DNA from: Berghia stephanieae
Lineage: Eukaryota > Mollusca > Gastropoda > Nudibranchia > Aeolidiidae
Assembly (NCBI GenBank): GCA_034508935.3
Contig: CM067443.1
Span: 103,208,623 to 103,272,622 of the forward strand
Direction: 5' to 3'
Length of the DNA stretch: 64,000 bases
A program made the translations under genes and the position numbers. Numbering within the stretch: the first letter of the stretch is position 1; every line of letters begins with the position of its first letter. Below, piece after piece: positions 28,801-36,945 of this stretch. The notes beneath the pieces were generated by a model that had not been told where the DNA came from, ran no database searches, and saw nothing but the letters and a program-made list of their open reading frames with translations.

Positions 28801-31800
28801 TGGGCCAGAGGAATAACATTCTAGTCAGTTCTGTAATGGAAGAGACAGGGAGAATTGGTGTGGACTGTTTTGTTGACAACGGAGGTACGTCATGATAAAA
28901 TGTGAGCGTCCTTGAGATAATCAAGTCACATGGTGAAAAGCGTTGAACAGAGATATTGACAATTCTAATCAAGATGTCAATTTTTAAGAAAAAGGAGTTA
29001 TCAAAAATCGTTAAATCAAATATTTTTCTACATATTGATGAAATATTTTAATTGAATTCTACTCCTAAATATTTCATTTTAATTTTTTTATGAAGGTAAT
29101 TATTATACTTAATTTCAACTCTTGTCAACTTTGGAAGCGATTTTCTCAAAATTAGGGTTTCACACCCTAGCCCTTGCATATGACCAAAACTTCATGAAAA
29201 ATCACCCGATTTTGCTGCAAATAAAGATTAAAATGCTCAAAGGGCTTTCAAAAAATATCCAAAAAAATGCAAAACAAAAATTTTCACCATGCGACTGATT
29301 ATGTCAGAGACGCACACAATTGTCCTTGCATGGATAGACTGTCATCCTGTGTTGACTAATACTAATAATTTTGGCTTGTTTGCAGCGTGTAGCAGTCATA
29401 CAAAGGGTTATGCTTATATGTTTTCATTGATTTTTTCTTTTAAAAAAAAAAAAGAAAAATTGAGCTTTTATATAGCGCAATATCCACTAAACGTGCTCAA
29501 AGCGCTTTAATAGGGGTCCCTAGCCAACAGCAACACATAACATGTACAACGCGACATGACGGCTGTTAGGCGATATTACAATTTTTTTCGGACAGAGACA
29601 GCACTGTTAACAGCCTGGTACTCATTTTACACCCCGAGTACGGTGTGAGAATGTGAGTAAAGAGCCTTTTCCAAGGACTCAACTATGCCCTGAGCGAGGC
29701 TTGAACCCAGGACCTACCGATCTGAAAGCGAGTGTCATACCACTAGACCACATATGACATACATTCATAGTGAGGCTATTTACTAGTGAAGAGGACAAGG
29801 ACTGACATGTTCTCATGTACAGGACTGATAACCCTAAATTAATATGGGCTCATCAAAGACCCTAGAAAAGAAACTCAGAGCATTTGAGATGTGGACCTAT
29901 AGAAAAATTGCAAGGGCATCCTGGAAGGAAAAGAAAACAAATCATCAATTACTCCAAACTTTAGGAATAACATCAACAACGATCATTTCAACTATTAGAA
30001 AGAGGATAACCCGATATGTCGGCCACATCAGAAGGCACGACTCACTACAGAAGACCATTGCAGAGGGAAAGATAGAAGGCAAGCGTGGTCTAGGACGAAG
30101 AAGGACAAGCTGGCTTGGAAATGTCGCAGCGTACGTAGGAAGCCCCATAAATCAATGTGCGAAACTCGCAGATGAGAGAGAGAACTGGCGAACCATGATC
30201 TCCAACATCGTGTCCGACATGGAACATCGGTGCGATCATCATTGTGATATAAATACTCTCAAACCAACACAAAATATTGTCCATCACAACAATGTTAAAT
30301 CAAGCCCATAATTGCGTTACGCTACCTGACCTGCAACATTTGCACACATTGACAAGAACTTAATGCTACTCAGGTATGACATCATATCCTGTCTGCCATT
30401 ATCTTGAATTATTCTGGCTTGTTTGTAGCATTTATTATAGGTCACAGAAAGCGTTATGCGTCTGTTTTCTTCTTCATTTTTTAAAGTTTTTTTTTAATGT
30501 CTTGTCACATCCATAGTGAGGCTATTTACAAGTGAGGAGGATAAGGACCTAATGAACGAAAGGGAGAAAAATCACATTCCACACAAGCATGACGTCATAT
30601 CCTGTCTGGGATTTTCTGGCAAGTGGATCACATCTCATTCACATTTACAGGTTTGTTTATCCTCCCCATCCACCTCCACCTCCTCCTCCTCCTCCTCCTT
30701 CTTCTTCTTCTTCTTCTTCTTCTTCTTCTTCTTCTTCTTCTTCTTCTTCTTCTTCTTCTTCTTCTTCTTCTTCTTCTTCTTCTTCTTCTTCTTCTTCTTC
30801 TTCTTCTTCTTCTTCTTCTTCTTCTTCTCTCTCTTCTCTTCTTCTTCTTCCCCTCCTCCTCCTCCTTCCTTCTTCTCTTTCTCCTTCCTCCTCCCTCCTC
30901 CTCCTCCTCTCCTCCTCTCCTCCTCCTCCTCCTCCTCCTTCTCTTCTTCTTCTTCTTCTTCTTCTTCTTCTTCTTCTTCTTCTTCTTCTTCTTCTTCTCT
31001 TCTTCTTCTTCTTTCTTCTTCTTCTTCTTCTTCTTCTTCTTCTTCTTCTTCTTCTTCTTCTTCTTCTTCTTCTTCTTCTTCTCTTCTTCTTCTTCTTCTT
31101 CTTCTTCTTCTTCTTCTCCCCCTCTCTCTCCTCCTTCCTCCCCCCTCCTCCTCCTCCCCCCTCCTCCTCCTCCTCCTCCTCCTCCTCCTACTCCTCCTCC
31201 TTCTTCTCCTTCTTCTTCTTCTTTGTTTCCTGTTGTGTAAGTCATGTCCAGATCCCCATCTAGGGTAATAACTCTACTGTTGAGGCTAGAAGGTGATTTG
31301 GTCATATCGTGGTGTTCTCCCATATGACCACTCCTGTAAAGACTGATTGCCTAAATAAGCTCAGAAGACACCAGCAAAGCATCATCTTTCAACTAAGAAC
31401 ACAACACATACCGCTCAACAACCATTTAAATTTAAGCAAAATTACAAAAGACACATCCCCTTCCTGCCCCCTATGTCAACACCCCAATGAAACAGTAACA
31501 CACCACTTGCTTGAATGTCAACCTCTTGAAGACCTGAGATGCACATTCCTCCCACCAAATCCAAGCTTCAGTAACACACTTTATAGTCACCTGGAACAAC
31601 TACAAAAGACTTCTAACTTCTACGTCATGGCACAAGACCGAAGGGCTAGAGCTCAGGTGGTTGCTGGTTCGGATAAGATCAGAAGATCTTTTACCTATTT
31701 AGATGCAGCAACTATGAAAATACTATTTACTGCATTAGTCAGACCCCATCTCGAGTTCAGCAACTCAGTATGGTCACCACAATTTGAGAAAGATAAGAAA

Positions 31801-33341
31801 CTTATTGAAGGCGTGCTTCGCAGAGCAACAAAAGTAATTCCTGGGTTGAAAGATAAGCAATATGAGGATAGACTGAAACGTATTGAAATTCCAAGCATGA
31901 CATACAGACGAGTACGAGGTGATATGATTGAAACATACAAGTTTACACACAGTTTGTATCAAGTCGAGAGTAAACTTTTCGTGTTTGCAAACAATGGAAC
32001 CAGAGGTCATAATTACAAGCTGCATAAACCAAGGTGTAACACATCGCTTAGGCAACACTACTTTAATCAACGTGTGATCGACCGCTGGAACAGTCTCCCT
32101 GAAACGGTGACCAATGCTCCAAGTGTCAACGCCTTCAAAATAGCTTAGATAGCCACTTAGCAGATTACATGTTTAGCATAGTTGAACCGCCCATTAAGAT
32201 CCCATCAAAGGGTTAGACGTATATACAGGTCAAAAGATCTGCTAGGGTTAGGGCCTTCAATTTATCAAAAAGTTTATATATTATAGATACAGGTCGAAAG
32301 ATCTGTTAGGGCTTTTTATTGACTTTTATCTCGATGAACTGAATGCCAAGATCAGCAAAGGCACAAAACGCCTAATACGCTGGAAAACTATACTAACTAT
32401 ACTATACTATAAGTAAGTAAGCAAGTGTGTGTGTGTGTGTATGTGTGTGTGTGTATCAGTAACACACTTTATAGTCACCTGGAACAACTACAAAAGACTT
32501 CTAACTTCTACGTCATGGCACAAGACCGAAGGGCTAGAGCTCAGGTGGTTGCTGGTTCGGATAAGTAAGTAAGTAAGTCATATCGTGGGCATCTTTGTGA
32601 TACAGTATGGTCAGTGTGCTGATGAATAAGCTGATATTTTACTAGTCTAGATCTGTTTAAAGCTGATGGTAATAATTTCGTTTTTTAAAAAATAAACATT
32701 AATGCCCAGGATGTTTGATTTCAATATCATAAATTATATGAACATGGAAAATAAAGAGGTTAAAATTGACGCAGTTCATTTTTTTAAAAAAATTTTTTGT
32801 TAATGGTTGCTTTAAAAAAAAAAAAAATTTGTTTTTTTTTTGTTGCGTGGTTTTCTTGTTATATTTTTTTTTTTGGGGGGGGGGGGGGAGGAAGGAAGGG
32901 GGGGGGGGTGGTGACTGTTTTAGTTTAGTTTTCCTTTTCTTTTCATTTTTGTTTTTTTTGTTTGTTTTTTTTTTTTTTTTTTTTGGGGGCGGTGGGTTCT
33001 CTTGTGAAAAAGAAAAAAAATACTGTCTTTTTATGTTAAACGTTTCTCTACTTTTCAAATTTAGTAGCTTTTAAATTCATCAGTTTTTTCATGACTAAAT
33101 CCTACAATTATGAAATAATCCATTTTACAGTTAGACCCCCCAGAGAGTGAACAGCTGTTTCTTCGAGGTGCCTCGGTGTGTTTTCTATGTCCTCCTGCCT
33201 GGACTTTGATGCGAGCCCAGCATGGGAGGTACCAACGTATCCTTTTGGGGAAAAGTTTGTTCTTGTCGATTTATGCACGTATTTACTGTATAATGAAAAC
33301 AAACTAAATTTGAAGATATGCTTGGCTTCCATGGATAATAT

Positions 33342-33411
<70 letters not shown>

Positions 33412-34982
33412 AAATAAGTAGAAGTGAAATATCTGTTCAATGTTACAGTTATCATTTAACGTTATAACAAGTGTAACTAAATGACAAATTGCCATATTTA
33501 TGAACAATAAAGATCTATTATTATTATTAAATGCGGCTATGTGGTCTAGTGGTATGTTTAGGGAATGAGATTTGTGGCTACGTGGTCTTGTGGTATGACA
33601 GTATGACACTCGCTTTCAGATCGGAAGGTCCTGGGTTCGAGCTTCACTCGGCGCATAGTTGAGTCCTTGGAAAGGGTTCTTTACTCACATTCTCTCACCG
33701 TACTTCATTGAATTTGATTGGCAATTCTGGATTAACTGAACTCAGTTTTTATTTGAAAAAATATGAGTTTTTATATAATGCAATATCTACTTAAAATCTC
33801 AAAGCGCTTTGCAAGGGGTCCCAGGCCAACAGCAACACTTAACATATAGGACGAGACATGACATGTTAGGCGATATTACATTTTTCCGGACAGAACAACG
33901 CTGTTAATGGCCGGTACTCATTTTACACCTGAGTAAGGTGAGAGAATGTGAGTAAAGAGCCTTTTCCAAGGACTCAGCTTAAATGTTGCTCTTGACCAGG
34001 GACCCCTTGTAAAGCGCTTTGAGCACATTTAGTGGATATTGCGCTAAATAAAGCTCAATATTTTTAGCATTTTATTATATAAAACCTTAACTAGAGTTTT
34101 AGATATTCTTAAGGATTTGATGGGAAAACTAGACAACGGGGAGCTGAAGTAAGTAAAGAATGTCTTTATTGTGATGATAATGATGATGATAATAATTGGA
34201 TTCAATAGTCTGATGTCATGTCCGCCCAGCAACGAGCAGCTTGGTTCTAAACAAAGAAAATCGTTACTTTTTATTCTTCATAGCTGGCTAGAACTTTTTC
34301 TCATGTCATGTAATCAAGTCAAAACATGATCAGATTTATAATGTTTTTCTCCTCTGGATACACGTTTATGCTCGTCGGAGAAGTATTTCATAAGGGCGTC
34401 CACCATTGGTCCCATAGTTTAGAACCAGTTACTAAGTTACTATGCGTTACTATGCGTCATTACGATGGAAGTGACGTCACTACTGTTGAAACCAATTATC
34501 AATGAAATCTTTTTTATGTCAAAGTCTCATTGTCTCTAAATCTCTCAAATCATCACCACCATCCTACAATTATTGCTTCACCCCCCCCCCCCCCCCCCCC
34601 CCCTCCTCTTCTTCTCCTCCTCCCCTTTTATTTTCTCTCTCATTCTGTCATTATATTCTTCTCTTTCCCTCATCTTACCCCTCTCTCCTCCCTCCTCCTC
34701 TCACACAATTTCCCTTTCTTTCTTCATCCCCTTCCACCCCCCCCCCCCCCCCCCCCCCCTCTTTAAAAAAAAAATCTTTCTTCTTTTCCTCATATGCCTT
34801 TCCTATCCTGTTCTCATCCATCCTTTTCTCTTTCCTGATATTGACAATTCACAGTCTTTTCTTTTTTATATGACAGACTCAGTGACGTGGTTCTAATCCC
34901 CCTTGATCAGGCAGCAGAAGTACTGAATCAGAAAGAGCCGAATCTAAATGGCAGGAAAAATGTAATTGTAGTTGTCCCTTAA
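21607..34982 (+). CDS. CRYZL1: quinone oxidoreductase-like protein 1, 11 exons
   Basis: Zinc-free medium-chain dehydrogenase/reductase-like protein of the zeta-crystallin/QOR group; the activity of CRYZL1 itself is poorly known. Exons join to a 346-residue protein (human 349). The N-terminal GroES-like part has KVKACAIDLDTEK, CPLGHEVSGEV and EGSEVVG. The NAD(P)-binding fold has AAYTAVHYLGHVTAGDTVLV and DGASPFG at residues 144-149, then GAKVISTYR. The C-terminal part has ETGRIGVDCFVDNG, IPHKHDVISCLGFSGKW, LDPPESEQLFLRGAS and NGRKNVIVVVP. All junctions keep phase except exon 10 to 11, which needs one G fewer. AATAAA overlaps the stop (34981-34986). It is divergent from intersectin. Confidence 0.93.
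22777..22854 (+). CDS. CRYZL1: CRYZL1 exon 2
   Basis: Encodes KDEPELQPDELLIKVKACAI then DLDTEK; human has FVKLQVKACAL. Acceptor TTTTGCAG, donor AAAAG|GTATGG, phase 0 on both sides. Confidence 0.93.
22928..23208 (+). mobile_element. LINE 3' fragment in CRYZL1 intron 2
   Basis: Decayed reading with RRKWFGHVER, VERKVLDLQLVGKRKKRHPK and TRWLDKVKDDMKELGLEEDD. This is the C-terminal tail common to RTE/Jockey-type endonuclease-reverse transcriptase ORFs, followed by a (GAA)n tail. It contains one in-frame stop. Confidence 0.75.
23462..23758. repeat. 49-bp minisatellite, six units
   Basis: TTATTGATTTTTAATTCATT with GTTCATCAGAAATACTTCAG at a spacing of 48-49 bp. The last unit ends at the acceptor region of CRYZL1 exon 3. 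Each unit supplies a T-rich run and several CAG trinucleotides. Confidence 0.95.
23770..23869 (+). CDS. CRYZL1: CRYZL1 exon 3
   Basis: Encodes PSPKSCPLGHEVSGEVIHVG then SNVDAYKEGSEVVG. The acceptor GTTGCAG|CCT was chosen because it keeps phase 0 after exon 2; the AG nine bases upstream gives an in-frame stop. Human has FPVGREIAGIVLDVGS. Confidence 0.88.
23882..24222 (-). repeat. SINE-A body joined to a SINE-N head
   Basis: Positions 23885-24118 match the SINE-A tail and body on the minus strand (CTTTACAAGGGGTCCC, CAACTATGTGTCGCTC). From about 24120 the sequence switches to the SINE-N head, with GATCGATCTTGGTCCC and CTACCAATTGAGCTATCAGG. Confidence 0.7.
24230..24860. other. CRYZL1 intron 3, unclassified repeat-like sequence
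   Basis: No exon. Compact sequence with features of a decayed dispersed element: TTTATACACAGCGCCCAG at the start and TGTTCCATATGTTTGGGACC inside. The family was not identified. Confidence 0.3.
24924..24992 (+). CDS. CRYZL1: CRYZL1 exon 4
   Basis: Encodes GIVSFLSHHSGCSEKCVVNQ then HDI. Acceptor TTTTTCCAG, donor ATCG|GTACGG, phase 1 to phase 1. Confidence 0.9.
25196..25298 (-). repeat. SINE-A 3' fragment
   Basis: GAGCTTTTATACAGAGCAAT, CACTAAACATGCTCAAAGCG and GGCCAACAGCAACACTCAAC match the SINE-A tail on the minus strand. The head is missing. It ends about 100 bp before exon 5. Confidence 0.8.
25397..25578 (+). CDS. CRYZL1: CRYZL1 exon 5 (nucleotide-binding fold)
   Basis: Encodes VSKPTSVSHETAAACVGIGL, AAYTAVHYLGHVTAGDTVLV, and VDGASPFGSLSVQIALKWGA plus K. 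The GASPFG loop is the family's NAD(P)-binding turn; human has GASAFG. Confidence 0.97.
25588..25872. repeat. (CT)n microsatellite just after exon 5 donor
   Basis: A 285-bp CT/CTTT/TATC tract beginning about 10 bases into CRYZL1 intron 5, pyrimidine on the sense strand. Confidence 0.97.
26207..26270 (+). CDS. CRYZL1: CRYZL1 exon 6
   Basis: Encodes VISTYRNQAEKQFLESMKPP plus V; human has VISTACSLEDKQCLERFRPP. The long poly(T) acceptor ends TTCCAG and the donor is GTTG|GTAACG. Confidence 0.95.
26695..26868. mobile_element. inverted-repeat element holding a tRNA-like core
   Basis: The arms AGAAATGAAGTGAGTAGGAA and TTCCTACTCACTTCATTTCT are perfect inverts. Between them, on the minus strand, lies a tRNA-like sequence with A box TGGATAGCTCATACGGTAGA and B box GGGTTCGAGCCCC. 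Confidence 0.7.
27079..27350. mobile_element. fold-back MITE with about 115-bp arms
   Basis: The left arm (GTGAAGTTGAATGTAAGCTT ... GAAACACCACAGATGAATGAG) is nearly perfectly inverted on the right after a spacer of about 25 bp. Diverged relatives lie at 53705-54018 and, as one arm, at 38145-38290. Confidence 0.85.
27853..28125 (+). repeat. SINE-N copy
   Basis: Head CTATAGCTCAGTTGGTAGAG (A box) and GATCGATCCTGG (degenerate B box), then a C-run, then a body with GCAATTGCTATTGTCCACTT. Other copies lie at 37780, 48835, 55565 and 56820. Confidence 0.78.
28186..28395 (-). repeat. SINE-B copy, part 1 (interrupted)
   Basis: AATTCCCTTTATTCATCCCA through GCGGCGGGTGATTGAATGAA, cut at CTCTGAG by the hAT-type MITE. 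The remaining head, CTGAGCCACGCTGCTCCCCG, continues at 28724-28746. Confidence 0.85.
28396..28723. mobile_element. hAT-type MITE inside SINE-B
   Basis: The ends CAGGGTTGCCAATTTGGCAG and CTGGCAACCCTG are inverted. Flanks CCTCTGAG and CTGCTGAG give an imperfect 8-bp target duplication, as expected for hAT. TTTGGCAGATTTT is repeated inside at both ends. Confidence 0.85.
28786..28884 (+). CDS. CRYZL1: CRYZL1 exon 7
   Basis: Encodes AQVIEMGQRNNILVSSVMEE then TGRIGVDCFVDNG; human has CLEETGGLGVDIVLDAG. The acceptor TCTCCAG lies 40 bp after the interrupted SINE-B. Confidence 0.95.
29459..29757 (-). repeat. SINE-A copy, full length
   Basis: Complete minus-strand copy from GAGCTTTTATATAGCGCAAT to the tRNA-like head CCACTAGACCACATA. 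It is inserted inside a segment that duplicates the region upstream of exon 8. Confidence 0.85.
29765..29806 (+). pseudogene. partial duplicate of CRYZL1 exon 8
   Basis: CATAG followed by TGAGGCTATTTACTAGTGAA, GAGGACAAGG and ACTGA. It copies the acceptor and first 11 codons of exon 8 (30517) and reads VRLFTSEEDKD then a stop. Intron sequence upstream of both also matches (29365-29450 versus 30408-30490). It is not compatible with use as an exon. Confidence 0.8.
29844..30311 (+). mobile_element. LINE ORF2 C-terminal fragment
   Basis: A 155-codon open frame with KLRAFEMWTYRKIARASWKE, TNHQLLQTLG, YVGHIRRHD and GKRGLGRRRTSWLGNV. This is the C-terminal region after the reverse transcriptase in RTE-like endonuclease-RT proteins. 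It is 5' truncated and shares few bases with LINE-C, so it is another family or subfamily. Confidence 0.82.
30517..30650 (+). CDS. CRYZL1: CRYZL1 exon 8
   Basis: Encodes VRLFTSEEDKDLMNEREKNH, then IPHKHDVISCLGFSGKWITS and HSHLQ; human has VRLYSKDDEP and PHKHDIITLLGVGGHW. The donor is ACAG|GTTTGT. A 550-bp pyrimidine tract follows within 25 bases. Confidence 0.95.
30673..31230. repeat. (CTT)n/(CTC)n pyrimidine tract, about 0.55 kb
   Basis: Blocks of TTC repeats and CTC repeats with a few irregular joins. Strand-pure pyrimidine on the CRYZL1 sense strand. Confidence 0.98.
31309..31677 (+). mobile_element. LINE fragment with CCHC-like tail
   Basis: Open frame with LRTQHIPLNNHLN and SCPLCQHPNETVTHHLLECQ. 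The Cys-Cys-His-Cys spacing seen near the end of I/Jockey-type LINE proteins is present. It ends at GGTTCGGATAAG, which at the second copy (32565) continues as TAAGTAAGTAAG, the likely 3' tail. Confidence 0.75.
31674..32420 (+). mobile_element. CR1/L2-like LINE 3' fragment
   Basis: Open frame (to 32148) with LVRPHLEFSNSVWSPQFEKD, LIEGVLRRATKVIPGLKD, YRRVRGDMIETYK and FNQRVIDRWNSLPETV. These are hallmarks of the post-RT region of CR1-group LINEs. It is fused in frame to the previous LINE piece by insertion, so the combined 279-codon frame is a chimera. It is 5' truncated. Confidence 0.85.
32455..32566 (+). repeat. second copy of about 110-bp direct repeat
   Basis: Matches 31569-31677 from CAGTAACACACTTTATAGTC to GGTTGCTGGTTCGGATAAG with no difference seen. 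The two copies flank the CR1/L2-like insertion. Confidence 0.9.
32790..33005. repeat. poly(A)/poly(T)/poly(G) cluster
   Basis: Alternating T-, A- and G-runs, including a G12-containing block at 32875-32908. No element recognised. Confidence 0.7.
33131..33228 (+). CDS. CRYZL1: CRYZL1 exon 9
   Basis: Encodes LDPPESEQLFLRGASVCFLC then PPAWTLMRAQHG and a split Arg codon; human has LDPPDSHCLFLKGATLAFL. Acceptor TTTTACAG, donor GGGAG|GTACCA. Confidence 0.95.
33343..33415. repeat. (GA)n microsatellite
   Basis: About 34 GA repeats, purine on the CRYZL1 sense strand. It lies 115 bp after exon 9. Confidence 0.97.
33464..33530 (+). mobile_element. retroposon 3' end with (ATT)n tail
   Basis: Same terminus as 10831-10946: AATGACAAATTGCCAT, AACAATAAAGATCTATTATT. 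The tail here is short. Confidence 0.6.
33532..33710 (+). repeat. two SINE-A heads in tandem, 3' truncated
   Basis: GCGGCTATGTGGTCTAGTGG at 33533 stops after about 25 bp. A second head starts at 33571 and continues to CTCTCACCGTACT. Confidence 0.7.
33765..34070. repeat. SINE-A tail-to-tail composite
   Basis: Minus-strand SINE-A from 33765 to about 33980 runs directly into the plus-strand SINE-A tail (ACCAGGGACCCCTTGTAAAG to 34065). Both ends are therefore the same 3' terminus in inverted orientation. Confidence 0.75.
34094..34148 (+). CDS. CRYZL1: CRYZL1 exon 10, apparent extra base
   Basis: Encodes VLDILKDLMGKLDNG; human has LCILKDVMEKLSTG. Acceptor AACTAG|A, donor GAA|GTAAGT. Read as written, the G5 run at 34137-34141 ends the exon in phase 0. 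Exon 11 needs phase 2. With G4 the join reads NGELKLSDVVLIPL. This may be an assembly error, a polymorphism or a real lesion. Confidence 0.82.
34200..34500 (+). mobile_element. MITE-G copy in CRYZL1 intron 10
   Basis: GGATTCAATAGTCTGATGTC to GAAGTGACGTCACTACTGTT with the same order of blocks as 6043-6350. It is slightly rearranged near the right end (GTTACTATGC repeated). Confidence 0.82.
34579..34760. repeat. two poly(C) runs around a pyrimidine stretch
   Basis: A C23-class run at 34580-34603 and a C22-class run at 34737-34760. The sequence between them is almost pure CT/TC. Confidence 0.9.
34877..34982 (+). CDS. CRYZL1: CRYZL1 exon 11 (last), stop and poly(A) signal
   Basis: Encodes LSDVVLIPLDQAAEVLNQKE then PNLNGRKNVIVVVP and TAA at 34980-34982; human ends GRKKQVVQF. 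AATAAA begins inside the stop codon (34981). The real 3' end may lie further on. Confidence 0.92.
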
Positions 34983-35032
34983 TAAAAAAAAAATCGACTT
35001 TTAAAATCCATTATTTCTGTGTTATTTTGTGA

Positions 35033-35364
35033 CTTAACTCTTTCACCGCTGAGGCTATATTCGCATTTCCGTCACAAAATGGCTGACACCTAATTGAGGC
35101 AGCATGAGAATGACAAACTAAGACAAAGCAACATTCAAATTTGGCACAAAATCTCAATTAAAATACCCCCTATGGTCAATTGAATGTTCTGATGAAAGAA
35201 ATGATACCATTGGTACAATTTATAGTACTTTTGTAGACAATAGGATTGGATTACAGTATTTATTGTTTTTGCCTTTTAAGACCAGCCTCACTGTGCGGCC
35301 ATTGACCAGTAGAACATATTTTGCTCTAGCCGCACAGTGTGTCCAGTGGCGCTGAAAGAGTTAA
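35033..35364. mobile_element. TTAA-flanked MITE (332 bp)
   Basis: TTAACTCTTTCACCGCTGAG on the left and GGCGCTGAAAGAGTTAA on the right. Inverted ends inside TTAA duplications suggest a piggyBac-type non-autonomous element. Confidence 0.7.
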
Positions 35365-35680
35365 AGAGTGAGATTCTGAGCGAATCACATTAAGTGTGTA
35401 GTTTACACAATTTACAAAATATTTTCAATATATCTATATTTTTTTTTACAAAGAGTGTTAGTTCAAAAATGATGCTTAACATGTGAGTTGTACTGGATGA
35501 AATGGAATTTGGTTTTATTTGGTCACTCTGCTCTTTGATGTTGTTGTTTTTAGACCACATGCTGGGTGATCAGTTCTCACTAAATCCTGTCAATCAGACG
35601 ATACACATTTTTGAGGTTACACATCTATACAGGCATGTTTAAGGAGGGTACAGATTTTCGTAAACAGGTGCATGCGTAAG
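35365..35680. other. downstream of CRYZL1, nothing recognised
   Basis: AT-rich sequence without splice-flanked frames or a clear repeat. Confidence 0.4.
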
Positions 35681-35684
35681 CTAC

Positions 35685-36015
35685 TCAGAATAAAATGGAT
35701 GGATAGAATAAAAAATGAAGAAGTATGGAAAAGAACACAGCAGAAACCAGTTTGAGAGGAAATAGGAAGAAGACGATGACGGTGGATTGGACACACGCTT
35801 AGAAAGAATGACTCAACTATAACAAAGAAAGTATTGGACTGGAACCCTCAGGGCAGAAGATCAAGGGGAAGGCCACGAGGAACATGGAGAAGAATTAAAG
35901 AATCTGATATACAGAGAAGTGGTAAGACCTGGAATGAGATAAAAAAAAAGTTAGCTCGGGATAGAGAAGGATGGAAACTGTTTGTCTGTGGCCTATACGC
36001 TGACCCAGGGTGAAG
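35685..36015 (+). mobile_element. RTE-like LINE-C 3' end
   Basis: The C-terminal coding region reads RRRWIGHTLRKNDSTITKKV, LDWNPQGRRSRGRPRGTWRR, SGKTWNEIKKKLARDREGWK and LFVCGLYADPG then a stop. It is followed almost at once by (GAT)n, a tail type known for RTE-clade LINEs. The 5' part is absent. Confidence 0.85.
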
Positions 36016-36945
36016 AAGGGAATGATGATGATGATGATAGAGAAGGATGGAAACTGTTTGTCTGTGGCCTATACCCTGACCCAGGGTGAAAAAGGCAATG
36101 ATGATGATGATAATAGAGAAGGATGGAAACTGTTTGTCTGTGGCCTATACCCTGACCCAGGGTGAAAAAGGCAATGATGATGATGATGATAGAGAAGGAT
36201 GGAAACTGTTTGTCTGTGGCCTATACCCTGACCCAGGGTGAAAAAGGCAATGATGATGATGATGATAGAGAAGGATGGAAACTGTTTGTCTGTGGCCTAT
36301 ACCCTGACCCAGGGTGAAAAAGGCAATGATGATGATGATGATAGAGAAGGATGGAAACTGTTTGTCTGTGGCCTATACCCTGACCCAGGGTAAAAAAGGC
36401 AATGATGATGATGATGATGATAGAGAAGGATGGAAACTGTTTGTCTGTGGCCTATACCCTGACCCAGGGTGAAAAAGGCAATGATGATGATGATGATAGA
36501 GAAGGATGGAAACTGTTTGTGGCCTATACCCTGACCCAGGGTGAAAAAGGCAATGATGATGATGATGATGATAGAGAAGGATGGAAACTGTTTGTCTGTG
36601 GCCTATACCCTGACCCAGGGTGAAAAAGGCAATGATGATGATAGAGAAGGATGGAAACTGTTTGTCTGTGGCCTATACCCTGACCCAGGGTGAAAAAGGC
36701 AATGATGATGATAGAGAAGGATGGAAACGGTTTGTCTGTGGCCTATACCCTGACCCAGGGTGAAAAAGGCAATGATGATGATGATGATAGAGAAGGATGG
36801 AAACTGTTTGTCTGTGGCCTATACCCTGACCCAGGTGAAAAAGGCAATGATGATGATGATGATAGAGAAGGATGGAAACTGTTTGTCTGTGGCCTATACC
36901 CTGACCCAGGGTGAAAAAGGCAATGATGATGATGATCTATACACC
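36016..36945 (+). repeat. tandem array of LINE-C terminal unit, about 12 copies
   Basis: A 71-79 bp unit (AGAGAAGGATGGAAACTGTT ... CCCAGGGTGAAAAAGGCA plus (ATG)2-6). Each unit encodes REGWKLFVCGLYPDPG and a stop. Length varies mainly in the trinucleotide part. Confidence 0.96.

Noticed and set aside
30589-30600. TGACGTCA in CRYZL1 exon 8 as a regulatory CRE
   Set aside because: It falls inside conserved coding sequence (HDVIS), so coding constraint explains it.
30516-31268. Long Phe/Ser/Leu-rich frames on both strands
   Set aside because: Microsatellite readings; only the first 45 codons belong to CRYZL1 exon 8.
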